Source of the DNA: Deuterostichococcus epilithicus
Taxonomy: Eukaryota; Chlorophyta; Trebouxiophyceae; Prasiolales; Stichococcaceae
Assembly (NCBI GenBank): GCA_033439295.1
Contig: JAVTLE010000007.1
Coordinates: forward strand, 372,001 to 436,000
Direction: 5' to 3'
Length of the DNA stretch: 64,000 bases
This document shows, piece by piece, positions 48,590 through 61,315 of the stretch (the stretch's first letter is position 1; every line of letters starts with the position of its first letter). Position numbers and translations under genes: made by a program. The notes beneath the pieces were generated by a model. The model saw nothing but the letters and a program-made list of their open reading frames with translations. It did no database searches and was not told the origin of the DNA.

Positions 48590-51500
48590 ATGATGGACGA
48601 TAATCAGGAGTCGCTGTACCCCATCGCGATCCTCATGTGCGCACTTTCGGATGTGATGCTGGCCCTCCAGTGCTGCAACCATCCTGCAGTTTCAAGTCGC
48701 TTCGCCGGGCATGGAGCATCCCTGTACTGACACAGTTTCTCCCTGCACCTGCAGAGATGAATTGAAAAACGAGGATGTGGCCCTGCGGCTGAACTCAGTC
48801 AAACGCCTGGGCACAATCGCGCTGGCGCTGGGCGAGGAACGCACGCGCAACGAGCTGATCCCCTTCCTGACAGACAGCAATGACGACGAGGACGAGGTGC
48901 GGCGTGTAGGCACGTCGATTTCACGCTGCTGCTCTTAGCTGTTTGCTAACCGCAGAATTGCGGATTTGCGGGCTTCACCGGCGTGCCTGTCACCGCTCCA
49001 TGTATACTCCTGCACCAGGTGCTGCTCATCATGGCGGAGGAGCTTGGCAAGTTCCTCCCCATGGTCGGCGGCCCCGCGCATGCGCATGTGCTGCTGACGC
49101 CGCTGGAGGCGCTGTCCATGGTGGAGGAGACGGTGGTCCGGGACAAGGCGGTCGAGTCCATCAACATCGTCGCGGCAGAGCTGCCCGAGAGCAGCGTGGC
49201 GGAGCACCTCATCCCGCTCGTCCAGGTGGGCGCGAGGTGCTGCCGCTGGGAAAGGGGACAGGGGAACTGTGCTCTGATGCAGCGCGCACACGGAGGGCGG
49301 CACTGGTGCGGACAGACGCGGCCCGTCAGGGAGCACCTGCTAACGAGCTGACGCCCGCGCACCGATTTCACAGAGGCTGGCGACAGGGGAGTGGTTCACC
49401 TCGCGCGTCTCATCCTGCGGCGCCTTTGTCAGCGCCTACCCGCGGGCGCCGGCCAACCTCAAGTCCGACCTGCGGGCGCTGTACGCGCACCTGTGCCGCG
49501 ACGAGACGCCCATGGTGCGGCGGGCGGCGGCACAGAACCTGGCGACCTTTGCCCGCATGGTGGAGCCGGAGCTGGTGCCCAAGGAGTTTGTGCCGCTGTT
49601 CCACCATCTCACACAGGACGGTGCGGAGGTCGTCCGTGGTGTGTCATCCCCAGCAGCATCGTTAATCTTGCAGTCTCCGGGATGCTGGGCACGTCCGAGC
49701 AGTCCTGCATGTGCAGCGCCCCTGGTGCTTGCAGACTCGATGTGAAGTTGAAGCGGCCGGTCGGCCGCTGATCGGGCTGTGGCTCCGCGCCTGCAGACCA
49801 GGACTCGGTGCGGTTGCTAGCGGTGGAGTGCTGTGGCCCCCTGGCGCAGCTGTGCAACAAGGACGACGTCATGGGCGAGATCCTGCCCGTCGTCCAGAAG
49901 TTCTCGCAGGTGAGTGTAAGAAGGACCGGTCTCGGCTCACATGCTGAGCTGTCGCGTGTTCAACATCCCGAGCACATGCATGAGGCACAGGGATGACCAG
50001 CGCCAATGCCGTTGAAATGCAGGACAAGTCGTGGAGGGTGCGCTACAACGTCGCGCAGCAGCTGACCACGCTTTGCGAGGCTCTGGGTCCGGAGCTCGCA
50101 AAGTGCGCGCCTTGCCCTGTGTCGCAGGCTGAACGGGTTGTCGTGACCGCAAATTTGACTGCTGGCGGACTTGCAGCCGCCCTGCAAGCACGCTGCATGA
50201 AAGAGGCAGCAACCGGTCCGGCCCAGTGCCCCGCTGCCGGCAAGTCCCCAGCTGTCGCAGCGCAGCTGCAACAATGCAGAGCCTCTGCCCCGGGCCCGCT
50301 GGCCGCCCGCGTCGTCACACTTGACGGGCGCCACCTCGACTCCGCTGCAGACTCTCTGTCGCTGTCTGCACCCCAGGTCGGAACTGGTGCCCGCCTTTGT
50401 GCGGCTGCTCCGGGACAATGAGGCGGAGGTGCGCGTCGCAGCCGCGGGCAAGCTGTCCGCCTTCTGCAAGATCCTGGCCGGCGAGGCCGTCATCAGCGCG
50501 CTGCTGCCGTGCGTCAAGGAGCTGTCCACCGACGGCAGCCAGTTCGTGCGCACCGCGCTCGCCGGCGTGGTCATGGAGCTCGCACCGCTGCTGGTGCGCC
50601 CTGCATCTGTCCTGCCGGCTTCCTCGGTCCTCATTTCTTTCTGCTGCTATCGTGTGAAGAATTCCACACAGCGACGACCCTCCGAAGCTTCTCTTCAGGC
50701 TCACTGGCCGCCGCAGTCGCGGCAGGTGGGCAAACAGAGTCATGTTGCACTTGCCGTGCGGCTGTGGGCACCGCCATTGAGCTTACAGTGCCGGGTTGAA
50801 ACTGCCAGGGCAAGGCCGCCACGATCGAGCATCTGCTGCCGGTGTTCCTGGCGCTGCTCAAGGACGACTACCCGGACGTGCGCCTCAACATCATCAGCAA
50901 GCTGGAGCAGGTGAGACTGAAGAGTCGTGGTCGTGCATGCAATTGGCCTGTCGGGGAATGTGCAGCAAGAGGAACGTATTTACTCACAGGTCCAACCTGC
51001 TGAGTTGTCGAATGTCTTATTTACACACGGTATTCAGTTCTGTGCGCAATGTGCGTGTAACTGCCTAAGCTCACTGCCGGCCTGACGGCTTGATATGGTG
51101 AACTCTCGCGCTGACGACGCTGCTCTTTCATGCATGTCCCCAGGTGAACGCGGTCATCGGCATCGACCTTCTGGCGCAGAGCCTGCTGCCTGCCATCAGC
51201 GACCTCGCAGCGGACAAGCACTGGCGCGTGCGGCTGGCCATCATCCACCACATACCCCTGCTGGCCAGCCAGCTCGGCGTCGACTTCTTCCAGGTCAGAT
51301 TTTGTTTTGCGTGGCGAGCCTGCTGCGGCACAAATCTGCAATTCCTCTTTCAAATCGTCAACCGGATGTGCAACTTTATGTGTGAATGTCATCATTTTGA
51401 CGAGCTTTGGACTGTGCGCGGCGGCGTACCTCCTGCCCTCGTCGCCATCCTTGACATGCACGATGCAGCAAACTGTGTGGCAGCACCTTTTCGATCCTCC

Positions 51501-52419
51501 AAGAGTCACCGACTCAAAACTTTGTCGTGCTTGCTGTGTCCGACAGGAGCAGCTGGGCCAGCAGTGCCTGCAGTGGCTGGAGGACCAGGTGTTCAGCATC
51601 CGAGAGGCGGCGACACACAACCTGCAGCAGCTGGCACAGGAGTTTGGCTCCGACTGGGCTAAGGAGCACCTCGTGCCGCAGGTGAGGCCGGCTGCGGGAC
51701 ACCCTGCATCAGCGGGTTGCTGTCTGATGCTGTCTGATGCCCTGCGATGTGTGCCGTGGGGGGAGGATTGGGCCATGCCGCCGCTGGATCGTCTTACAGT
51801 GATGCCGTGAGGCGACTGTCAGCAGCGTTGCCGGCAGCGGTCGCAGCCTCAAAACTCTGCAGGGCCTCTGCTGGTCTCCCGGTCTCCGATCGACCGGAAC
51901 TGAGCCCTGCACGCCCGACCGCAGGTGCTGGCCATGATCGACAACCCACACTACCTATACCGCATGACAGTGCTGACCGCCGTGGCCGCCCTGGCGCCCG
52001 TGGTCACGCACGACGTGCTGGTCAACAGCATGCTGCCCGTGGTCATCAACGCCGGCAAGGACAAGGTGGGGAGCAAGCCTCGCTCGTTGCTTGCACGGAC
52101 GTGCTATCGCTGTCGTCGACGCTGTCTTTGCAGCATGGCTCATTGTTCTGCTGCACTTCTGTTGAGATGTACTGGTACAAATTATCCAATTCGATTAACC
52201 TGGGCTGAAAGACGCTACGTATGCCATCCCCTACAGGTGCCCAACATCCGGTTCAACGTGGGCAAGATGCTGGAGCGACTGGTGCCGGTGCTGGACAGCG
52301 CGGTCGTGGAGCAGACGGTGCGGCCAGTGCTCACAGAGCAGCTGGACGACCCGGACGCCGATGTGCGGTTCTTTGCACAGCAGGCGCTGGCGGCCGCCGA
52401 CAACAAGATGGTGTCGTAG
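48590..52419 (+). CDS. PP2AA: serine/threonine phosphatase PP2A scaffold subunit A (PR65)
   Basis: The A subunit is the HEAT-repeat scaffold holding catalytic C and regulatory B subunits. Twelve exons are readable: 48590-48636 ([15 protein letters not shown]), 48755-48896 ([34 protein letters not shown]), 49019-49225, 49374-49620 ([18 protein letters not shown]), 49797-49909, 50023-50102 ([20 protein letters not shown]), 50377-50593, 50809-50910, 51144-51293 ([20 protein letters not shown]), 51547-51681, 51925-52065 ([18 protein letters not shown]) and 52237-52419 ([20 protein letters not shown]). The D-x-x-W-R-V-R and N-x-R-F-N-V motifs are typical of PR65 repeats, and the total length is close to the roughly 590-residue family norm. 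Stop TAG is 52417-52419. TGTAA motifs at about 52555 and 52569 are candidate poly(A) signals. Confidence 0.96.
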
Positions 52420-52967
52420 GAGACAGCCTGCTTTGAGAGTGACCGTCAGCACTGGTGCAGAAGGAATGTGGGAACCCCTTGGGGAAGGAGAGACGCCGCC
52501 TTTGCTCGACTTGAAGGTTGACATTTGAAATCTGAATCTGAAGTGTCATTGGGGTGTAATCCGAACGTTGTAAACCTAAGGACACCTCGCGCATTGAATG
52601 AACAGATGGCTGCAAGGAGCTGCAGAAGAAGTGGAACCTTGTCAGCATATGTGTCACCTGCCTTAAAGCATTTGCCACGGTCAACTGTTGTCAAAACCAT
52701 TCCGTGCGTCTATGTGGTCGTTTCTTAGGCTGGGTCAAATCCCTGGCGCATGCCTCACGTCTGTACCATTGTCGCACTGGCGTGTGTACCAGTGATTCCC
52801 AAGAGCCACCCCAGCTGCAGAAGGTGTTCATGACTTTCAAGTTCATATCCCAAAATATTCCAAAAGCTAGAGCGGCAGCACGACCGCTCTGCAAACCAGA
52901 ATGCACCATAAAAAACACGCAGGCGCACTGCACTGCATGTTCATTGGCTGCCATGCGCAAACTGTCA
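52420..52967. other. convergent 3' flanks of PP2A-A and RRM gene
   Basis: No gene is seen. It includes the two TGTAA motifs near 52555-52575. Confidence 0.4.
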
Positions 52968-53612
52968 CTAGGTTGCCAACGCCTCCTCCATCTCCTCCAT
53001 GGGGTCCTTCGCCTGCGGCAGGTGCTTCTGATTCTCCTCCGCCTGCGCCTTGAGCCGCTGCTCGTTCTCTAACTTGCTGAGCTGGTCCTCCGCCTCCTGT
53101 CGCTCAAACCTGTGTTGACGGTTGTGCCATGGATCAGTGCCATGAGATACTTCTTTTCACTCGCGCGGTCTGACTGGAAAGTATGGGGAAAACACGCCAT
53201 CTGCACATATCCTGCTGTGAGCTCAATGCGGGCGGATGGCCTTGCACCAGAAAAAGACATACCAATCGTCGGCGTCCGCCCAGACTGCCTGGTGAGACCA
53301 GCCCTTGTCGCCGCCCTTGATCTTCATCGGCTGCGCATAGTTGACGCGCAGCACGCGGCCATAGAGCTCTGCGCAATGCATATTGTCAGTCGCCGCATTC
53401 GCGTCCTCCTTTGACTCAAACTCCACGAAGCCGAAGCCCCTGTGCTTGCCGGTCGTGTTGTCCAGCGGTATCGACACGTCCTTGATGTCGCCAAATGGGA
53501 TGAAGGCGGAGTGCAGGATGCCCTCTGTGATGGACTCCTCAAGCCCGCCGACGTACAGCACGGTTTTTGGATTGGTGCCCTTGCCTCCCACCGCAACGGA
53601 GGTGGACTGCAT
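52968..53612 (-). CDS. RRM RNA-binding protein, AtE1/PPIE-RRM type
   Basis: Two exons. 53612-53263 encodes MQSTSVAVGGKGTNPK then an RRM with RNP2 VLYVGGLEESIT and RNP1 KHRGFGFVEF, followed by YGRVLRVNYAQPMKIKGG and WADADDW. 53109-52968 encodes FERQEAEDQLSKLENEQRLK and a Glu-rich charged helix ending MEEMEEALAT. The RRM resembles that of cyclophilin E (PPIE/CYP33), but no cyclophilin domain follows. The WADAD-W-FERQ transition and acidic tail fit the plant AtE1-like RRM protein (Arabidopsis At1g13690 family), which I infer is a nuclear RNA-binding factor, possibly spliceosomal. The join is in phase (GATTG|GTATGT ... ACAG|G). Total about 164 residues. Stop TAG (reverse of CTA 52968-52970). Confidence 0.9.
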
Positions 53613-54661
53613 GCGGTTGCTTGGCGGTCAGAGGAGCACCACTTCTTGACCACAAATATTTCTGCCAGCTGCACAACGAGGATTTGCACTGCAACTTAAT
53701 CCTCGCGAGATGTCAAAACGCCGAGATGCAGCGCGACCGGCCTGAAAGCGCCCAGGATGGAGGAGTGATAGCCAATGCTTGCACACTGCGGGAGGCGTTA
53801 AACTGCCGGTCTGCTGCAGGCTGATTGTGTCAGCAACTTCGAGTCCCTCAGAAGTCTTCGAACTAAATCCCAGTCAAGGCAGTAAAGCCTAAAGGGCTAC
53901 CCAATCGCTGTATTAGTGTCGTTGCGAGCGCGCTGCCCAATCTGCTGATCTCTGAGCTGATCATGCATGCTGTTTGCAGCGACCACCAGGCAGCAAACTG
54001 CATGAGCAGGAAAGTTTTAGGATTTTAAGTTGTACTGACCGCGCTGCGCAGACTGCCGGCCTTCGACGTCGTGACCGTGGCAGCAGCAGGCAGCCGGTTT
54101 GGGGCAGGAGCTGACAGCTTGGGGCTTGTGTTCGGCCTGAGGGCTGCGCGCGCCGTGCATCTGGCATGGCGCAGCCCATTATGCGGCCATGCGCAGCCGC
54201 GCAGGTGAGGGTCAGCCTGCTAACGTTTTCGAACTCTGACGTCTGCAGGCAAGCACTCACCCAAGGGGATGTGGCTGCAGGGTGATGTGGCACTGGGTTC
54301 ACGGCACGCTCCGTTTGCCAACGGTGAGCGCCGCTTCACAGCAGCAGCTGCTTGCATGACGCCCTGCGATGACTCTCCAGGCGGCCAGCGGCTGCTGTAC
54401 GCTGGCCGGCCCCGGCTTGCAGCTGGCACCAATTCCAACGCAAAGCTCGAAAAGGGGGCTCGTGTCTAAAGGCTTTCATGATCTGCAGGCTGCCCACTGC
54501 CAAAGAATGCCAGGCAGAACCACCGGCGACAGTGCCGGGCGCACATCGAGCATGCACGGGCACAGGTCCAGGTGGGGCGCCGCACTATGCTCGGGTTCAG
54601 TGAGGATGGAATCTGCCCGAATTAAATTCGTAATCTCTCAGGCTGGAGCAGATGACGGGGC
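53613..54661. promoter_or_regulatory. divergent region between RRM gene and DXS
   Basis: About 1 kb between opposite starts. A possible alternative 5' start of DXS (MAQPIMRPCAAAQ at 54166, followed by a GT donor at 54205) lies here. No other gene was recognised. Confidence 0.35.
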
Positions 54662-57600
54662 ATGTTGTTCCACAGGCGACGCCGGGTGGTCGCAAGGAGA
54701 CTGGGCCCATGGTGGGTTTTTCCGGCGCACGCCAGTGCTGCGTGGACTGCACTCCCTCGAGCAGCAGCTGCTGCCGCGCCAGACCTCGCGCAGCATTCAG
54801 CCTCCAGCAGTGCACGGCTTGCACGGCAAAGCATCCCCATCCAATCTTCATGCCAGTCCTGCGGCGCTCTGCAGGACTGGGACAAGATATCCTCCGACGA
54901 CATCGATGGCTGGGAGCCGACCGGGCCACCGACGCCGCTGCTGGACACCGTCTCCTACCCGGTGCACATGAAGAACTTCAACACGGAGCAGCTGCGGCAG
55001 CTGTGCCGCGAGATCCGGGCGGACCTCATACACACGGTGTCGCAGACGGGCGGCCACCTGGGCGCCTCGCTGGGTGTCGTGGAGCTGACCGTCGCGCTGC
55101 ACCGCGTGTTCAACTGCCCCGAGGACAAGATCATCTTCGACGTGGGGCACCAGGCCTACGTGCACAAGATCCTGACCAATCGGCGCGACCGCATGAGCAC
55201 CATCCGCCAGACGGGCGGCCTCTCAGGTAGAAGGAGTGTCAGGGTTGCAGCGTCAGCTGGAGGTTCCTTATCTTGAATGCGTGCTGCTCGAAGTGGGTGA
55301 AGAAACTCAGCTTTTGGGTCTGTGTGCCAGCTCCTCCTTGCACCAATTGACATGCGGGCTTCACGAAATATGCAGGCTTCACGAACCGGGCCGAGAGCGA
55401 GTACGACCCCTTTGGCGCCGGCCACAGCTCGACCTCCGTGTCTGCTGCTTTGGGCATGGCCGTCGGCCGCGATTTCAAGGTGCACTCGCCTTCTTTGCAT
55501 GGCGATCAAGGGCCCTGGACCACAGCTTGAGAGCTTGAGAATTCGTATGGAAGACACAAACGCCTGCAACTTGATTTTCCTAACATGGCGACTTCCAAGT
55601 AGATGATGGTGTTCTCACCGTATCTTGCCCCGCTCACATCAAGCGCAGAAGAGGAAGAACCACTGCATCGCGGTCATTGGCGACGGCGCCATCACGGGCG
55701 GCATGGCCTACGAGGCCATGAACCACGCCGGCTTCATGGACACCAACATGATCGTCATCCTGAACGACAACCAGCAGGTGTGTCGGGTTGCGTCCGCTTC
55801 AAACACAGACAAGGAGCGTGCCTGCCGTGCCTCGGTCACACCCCTGGAGCCGCCCAACCCATCGCTGCAGCCTGCTGGGCCTGCATTCAGCAGCCTGCAG
55901 CAAGAGGTATGTGGCAGCCATGGCATACTCACTCAGCAAACTCAGCATACTCACTCAGCCGAAGTGCAGCCCCGGGCATGCACGCCAGTGCCTGACGCCT
56001 GCAGTGCGAGTGCACGCGCGCAGGTGTCGCTGCCGACGCAGTACAACGGGCAGAAGCAGGACCCGGTGGGGGCGCTGTCGGGGGCGCTGGCGCGGCTGCA
56101 GGCCAACCGCGGGCTGCGGGAGCTGCGCGAGATTGCCAAGGGCATCACCAAGCAGCTGCCTGAGGGCTTCCAGGAGGTGAATGATAATAATATATGTTTT
56201 GGTGCCATCGATGGTGCTTGTTGCACGGTCGAGTCAGTTACCAAGAAGGAGGGCAAGCTTGCACGCTGGTGTACGGCGTTCAAGATGTCCCGTGCGCCGC
56301 GCGATTGCACGCGGCGGCAATTTGCTGTTCAAGCACCGTCGTCCACCAGCCTTGGCGTGGAGCCGCGCCGCTGGGACCCTGCGCGGCATCGCCCTGGTGC
56401 AGAGGCCGCTGCGTGCGGGCACCTGCTGACATGCACTGTCTGCACTGGCCCGCTCCGCAGGCGACGTCCAAGATTGACGAGTATGCGCGCGGCATGATTA
56501 GCGGCAGCGGCTCCACCCTGTTCGAGGAGCTGGGCCTGTACTACATCGGCCCCGTGGACGGCCACAAGATGTCGGATCTTGTGGATGTGCTGCAGGGTGC
56601 GTCCTTTGCAACCTTACTCAATCCCGGTCGAGAGCTTGCCCTTGTCGTTGGGCAGATTACGCCGGACCCCCAGTGGACGTGCTCCAGGGTGCATGACTCG
56701 TGCCCCACCGTTGCCGTCTGGATTCCGCTGCGCTGCCGGCTGCTGCAGGTCGTGCAACCGCAGACTGCACTGCATGCGACGTGCACAGCTGCCCGCTCTC
56801 AGAAATCTCTGGCGCTCCACCCCCAGCGGCAGCCGCTGCTGCGGTTGCACCTCCAGCACACGGCTGCATGGCCCCTGCCGGCCGCGCTGCCGTGCTGCCG
56901 CCCCCGCCCGCGCTGACGCGCAACCGGCCCGTGCCCCGGCGCAGACGTGAAGAACACGCAGACGACGGGCCCGGTGCTCATCCACGTCATCACGGACAAG
57001 GGGCGCGGCTACGACCCGGCGCTGACGGCCTCCGACCGCATGCACGGCGTCGGCAAGTTCGACAAGGCCACCGGCAAGCAGTTCAAGGCTCCCTCCAAGG
57101 TGGGCCTGCAGCTTGCATGTCTGGCCGCACGCTGGGGTTGCGGGCGGTCCGCAAGCTGCGGAAGCTGTGAAACAAAAATTGCAGATCTTGAAACATGTAT
57201 CAGAAGTTGTGAAAGAATATCTAGTTGATCATCTTTCCTATGTGGTGTGAATCACTTCTCCTCTGTGATATCACAGAATGCATACAGGTGTGCAGCTCTG
57301 CAGGAGACCCTGCCAGCACTGCCTCTCATGTACACTCGCTTGCAATGCATCACAGAGGGCCGCTGTTGCGGCAGCCAAGTCAAGCAGCCTTTCATCTAAG
57401 ACGTGTAAGAGCTGTAACACAGACGGCATGTGTCATGATTCACCTTTGCCTGTGATCTAAACTTCAGGCGCAGTCGTACACCAACTACTTTGCGGACGCG
57501 CTGCTGGCGGAAGCGGAGCGAGACTCCCGCATCGTGGGCATCCACGCCGCCATGGGCGGCGGCACGGGCATGAACCGCTTTTCTGTGCGCTTCCCCGAGC

Positions 57601-59904
57601 GCACCTTCGACGTCGGCATTGCCGAGCAGCACGCGGTGCGGCCCCTTGAGCAGAAGCGATATGCGACGTTCCCGCCGTTCGAACCGGCAGAGCTGTGCAT
57701 TGTGCTGCCAGTGCCAAAGATTCCGCACTTGATGCCTGTCGATGGGCTCAGGTGGTCCAGGCTGTCGCGGGCCCTGCTACATCAGATTGCAAAGCAGTCG
57801 AAGTACCACCTCTGTGGAACCGATGGTCGAAGTACCGATGGTCGTAACCGATAGTCGAAATACCACCTCTGCGAGTTTCTATGTCGCCGGCATGCAGGTG
57901 ACTTTCGCTGCAGGGCTGGCGTGCGAGGGGCTGGTGCCCTTCTGCACCATCTACTCCACGTTCCTGCAGCGCGGCTTCGATCAGGTGGTGCATGACGTCG
58001 CGCTGCAGGACCTGCCGGGTGCGCCCTCGTTTGTCCTTCATGTGCCAGTGGCGCTGCTATCACCCAGATGCATTCCCGGGCGCTGCGGTAGAGTCGGGAA
58101 GCTGCTACTCGTTGCGACAGAATTGCAGTCGCGCCCGGCACACTCTGCATCAACCTGCTGAGACACCATAGCCAGCTTGTGGCACAGCTGCCAGTTCCGC
58201 CCATCTTGCGTTTGACCTGTCCCACTGCCTTGCCATGCAGTCCGCTTTGCAATGGACCGCGGCGGGTTGGTGGGGGCCGACGGCGCGACGCACTGCGGCG
58301 CCTTCGACATCACCTACATGGCCACGCTGCCCAACATGATCGTCATGGCGCCCTCCGACGAGGCGGAGCTCATCCACATGGTGCGACCCTCCTCCTGGTC
58401 TGGTTCATTTCAGGGTTTATCTGCCCAGCTTGCGGCATCATCCGCGTGCAATCCGGTTCGATGCCGCTGAGTAATGGTTGAAGGGACAACAGGTTTGAGC
58501 GCTGCGAATGGAGGAGCAGTCCGTGAAACAGGCGTAAGCGCCCTGGTCGACGGTGTTCATGCATGGCGCGTCCGCAGGTGGCGACGGCGGCGGCGATGGA
58601 CAAGCACCCGATCTGCTTCCGCTTCCCGCGCGGCAACGGCCTGGGCGTGGACCTCACCGCCGCCGGCATCCAGGGCTTCAAGGGCGTGCCCATGGAGGTG
58701 CGCCGGGGTCTCTGGCGGGACTGGCTCGTTGTCTCCTGTATGATGCCTCCATTTCAGCGTCCGGGAGGGAGCGCCGGCATGTCCTGAGGTCGCATGGCGG
58801 CCGATGCCAGCTGGTGTGTGGGCCATACTCGCACGGCGCTGCCTTGCAGTTGATTGCTGGCTCAGCACACTTTCTCTCGTCTCTCGTCTTGCGCCGGCCC
58901 CTTGTTGTGATGGGATCGACTCCCGATGACGGGTTGAGCGCCCCTTTGTGCAGATCGGCAAGGGCCTGATGCGGCGCGAGGGCGCGGATGTCGCATTGGT
59001 CGGCTACGGCACCATGGTGCAGACCTGCCTCGCTGCTGCGGAGCAGCTGGCCAAGTCCGGCATCGAGGTGACAAGTGGCTTTAGTCGGCAAACGCATCCT
59101 GCACACAACCCTTCCAGGATCGAACCATCTCATTCCAGAAGATGAGCGCTGGCAAAACTGAATTTATGTGTGTCATTTCAAAGTCGGGCATCCCTCGTAG
59201 CAGGCCTCCCTCACCGCCTACAATGCTTGCAGCGCTTTTCGTGTCTGGACTGATCTGTCATCATTCCGTGTCTGCAGGCCTCCGTCATGGACGCACGCTT
59301 CTGCAAGCCGCTGGACGAGGCGATGCTGCGGCAGCTGGCGACCGCCAGCCCGGTGATGATCACTGTGGAGGAGGGCGCCATTGGCGGCTTCGCGGCGCAC
59401 GTGCTCAACTTCCTGACCAACGAGGGGCTGCTGGACAGCGGCGACCTCAAGTTCCGGTCCATGACGCTGCCAGACCGGTGCGCGCCTCAGCCAGCAGAGC
59501 TTGTTACACCTGCTGGAACTGAGCTTCCGTGGCCCGCAGTGCCTGCCTCACGGCGGCCACCGCCCACGCCTGTCAGGCATGCGACGCTGGCGGGCCTTGC
59601 ACAGTGGCCCCTGCAGATTGGTCCTGTGCGACGCACGCCTGCGCAGGCCACAACCGCATCCTCCTGGACCTTCACGGCGACTGCCTGTCTGTCGACCCTG
59701 CTTCGTGCCCCGTTCAGCTTTGTTCCCTCGGAGTCCTGCCAAGTTCTGAGCGCCTGCACCCCTCTGCACCGCAGCTTCATCGAGCACGGCAGCCAGGCAG
59801 ACCAGCTGGAGGAGGCGGGGTTGTCTGCCGCCAACGTCATCGCGACCGTGCGCTCGCTGGTGGAGCGCCCCAACGTGCACAGCAACTACAACAACGGGCA
59901 CTGA
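54662..59904 (+). CDS. DXS: 1-deoxy-D-xylulose-5-phosphate synthase, plastid
   Basis: DXS joins pyruvate and glyceraldehyde-3-phosphate using thiamine diphosphate, the first step of the plastid MEP isoprenoid route. Thirteen exons: 54662-55226, 55375-55479, 55649-55777, 56024-56176, 56461-56596, 56945-57099, 57468-57635, 57898-58018, 58241-58380, 58578-58697, 58954-59067, 59278-59477, 59775-59904. Exon 1 has an Ala/Ser/Arg-rich transit-like part, then [20 protein letters not shown] and [15 protein letters not shown]. Exon 3 holds the ThDP motif [20 protein letters not shown] with ILNDNQQ. Later come [50 protein letters not shown] (catalytic Glu), [38 protein letters not shown] and the transketolase C-domain ([20 protein letters not shown]). 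Stop TGA is 59902-59904. The start may instead be at 54166 through extra exons. Confidence 0.96.
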
Positions 59905-60690
59905 GCCATGCCGGGACGGCGCCGCGCAACAGCACGCTGGCACTGAGCGGGGGCGGCTCCTCAGGAGGGCTCCTCGGCAGGGAGCGCCTATAGGGCAGCG
60001 GCGATCCGCCGGTGGCGGGAACATCCTCCAGTCCGGGCTGGCAGGCGGGATGCTGTGGATGCTGGCCTGCAGTCTACTGAACTGCTAATTTTGAGCGAAC
60101 TTGAGGCGACCATCCGCTTTCCGCCGAGCGGCACACCCTGGCCGCTGTGGCTCTACGATGCATTGACAATGGCTTTCATATGTTGTCTTTCTTGCGAAGT
60201 TCACGCTAAATGCGATGATGAATTCGGTTCTGTCATGGCGCCACCTCCGGAGCGGCATGCATGCTACCTAGACCGAATGCACACTGCCTCGCCACGCCAC
60301 TGTCTTCACACACTGGCCAGTGTTTCAATTCGCTTCAGTCACTACTCACGAAAAGAGCACACGGCAAAGGTTCCAACACACATCAAGTCCAACTTGAACG
60401 CCAGCAGTCCACCAGAACATGTGGCTGCGCTGCCGCAATGCCCTGGGCTACATTTTGCTTTGCTGCCAAGCTTGTTTCAATTACCAGTCATCACAAACCT
60501 GTTTCGCGACTCCTCGCTCGTGTCGTGTTTAGTTGCTGCGTGGCACGCGGTCGTTGAGCTATCGATCCTTCCTCGGTAGTACAATCGGACGTCAATCTTG
60601 AGTGGCAAGGGCGCCAAGCGAGCAGCAACAGACTGCAATCTCATCTCCAATCATTTGTACCTATCGACTGGCTCACGAGCGGAGAAAGCC
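59905..60690. other. DXS 3' flank, no convincing gene
   Basis: A 174-codon plus-strand frame (60055-60579) is open but has no motif and no splice partner; it probably lies in the DXS 3' UTR or spacer. Confidence 0.4.
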
Positions 60691-61231
60691 ATGGCAGGGT
60701 CGGGCACTGTGCGGATGCCGCGGGCGCAGCAGCAAGGTGGTGCCACCATGACGCCACGGAAGGACAGCTGCAAGAAGCGGAAGGTGGAGAGGCCCAGGCA
60801 CGAAGTGCCGCACGACCACCTTCCGTCAGGACCACCCAACGTGAGTCGTCGCAGTACAGCCACAGCATGCACCACCTGACCGTCGCATCGCTCTTTCACC
60901 CAGGGCCCCACATTTGCTGCTGCCCCTCACAGGTGTTTGCTGCTTTTGGGGACGCGCTGCTGGCACCACTGCCTCTGGAGACGCAGACGCAGCTCAGACG
61001 CACCTGGCACCAGCTGGGGAACATCGTGCGCGGCGTGCAACAGACCTGCGCAAATGGCGTCCGCCGGCTAGTGAGTCGGCCCGGGGTCCCTATTGTCTAA
61101 TCTTAGTCATTCGGTCCTCATTGCTGTTTCACCCCTTCTCTACCTTTGGCTGATGACAGATCCTGTCATGCGCAGGCGGGTACCTGAGGACTCCAAGTAA
61201 CGTGTGGACACTGCCGAGGCGCCAGAACTGA
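60691..61231 (+). CDS. small unidentified basic protein, three exons
   Basis: Exons 60691-60840 (MAGSGTVRMPRAQQQGGATM, KDSCKKRKVERPRHEVPHDH), 60933-61070 (VFAAFGDALLAPLPLETQTQ, LRRTWHQLGNIVRGVQQT) and 61160-61231 (ILSCAGGYLRTPSNVWTLPR) join in phase at GTGAGT donors and CAG acceptors and stop at TGA 61229-61231, giving about 119 residues. CKKRKVER is a possible nuclear localisation signal; the middle exon looks amphipathic and helical. I do not recognise a family. If exon 2 reads through its donor, the protein ends at 61100 instead. Confidence 0.5.
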
Positions 61232-61315
61232 AAACCGGAATGATACTGCACCGACTTCAGTCGCATTGACAAATGCCCAGGTGGAAAGATGGAGCCGTAG
61301 CTAGTGGCGATTGTC

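Noticed and set aside
57790-57880. Short CGAAGTACC/CGATGGTCG repetition in DXS
   Set aside because: It lies in an intron, is only a few imperfect copies long, and no function can be argued.
60055-60579. 174-codon plus-strand ORF after DXS
   Set aside because: No motif, no splice partner, and a position in the expected 3' region of DXS.
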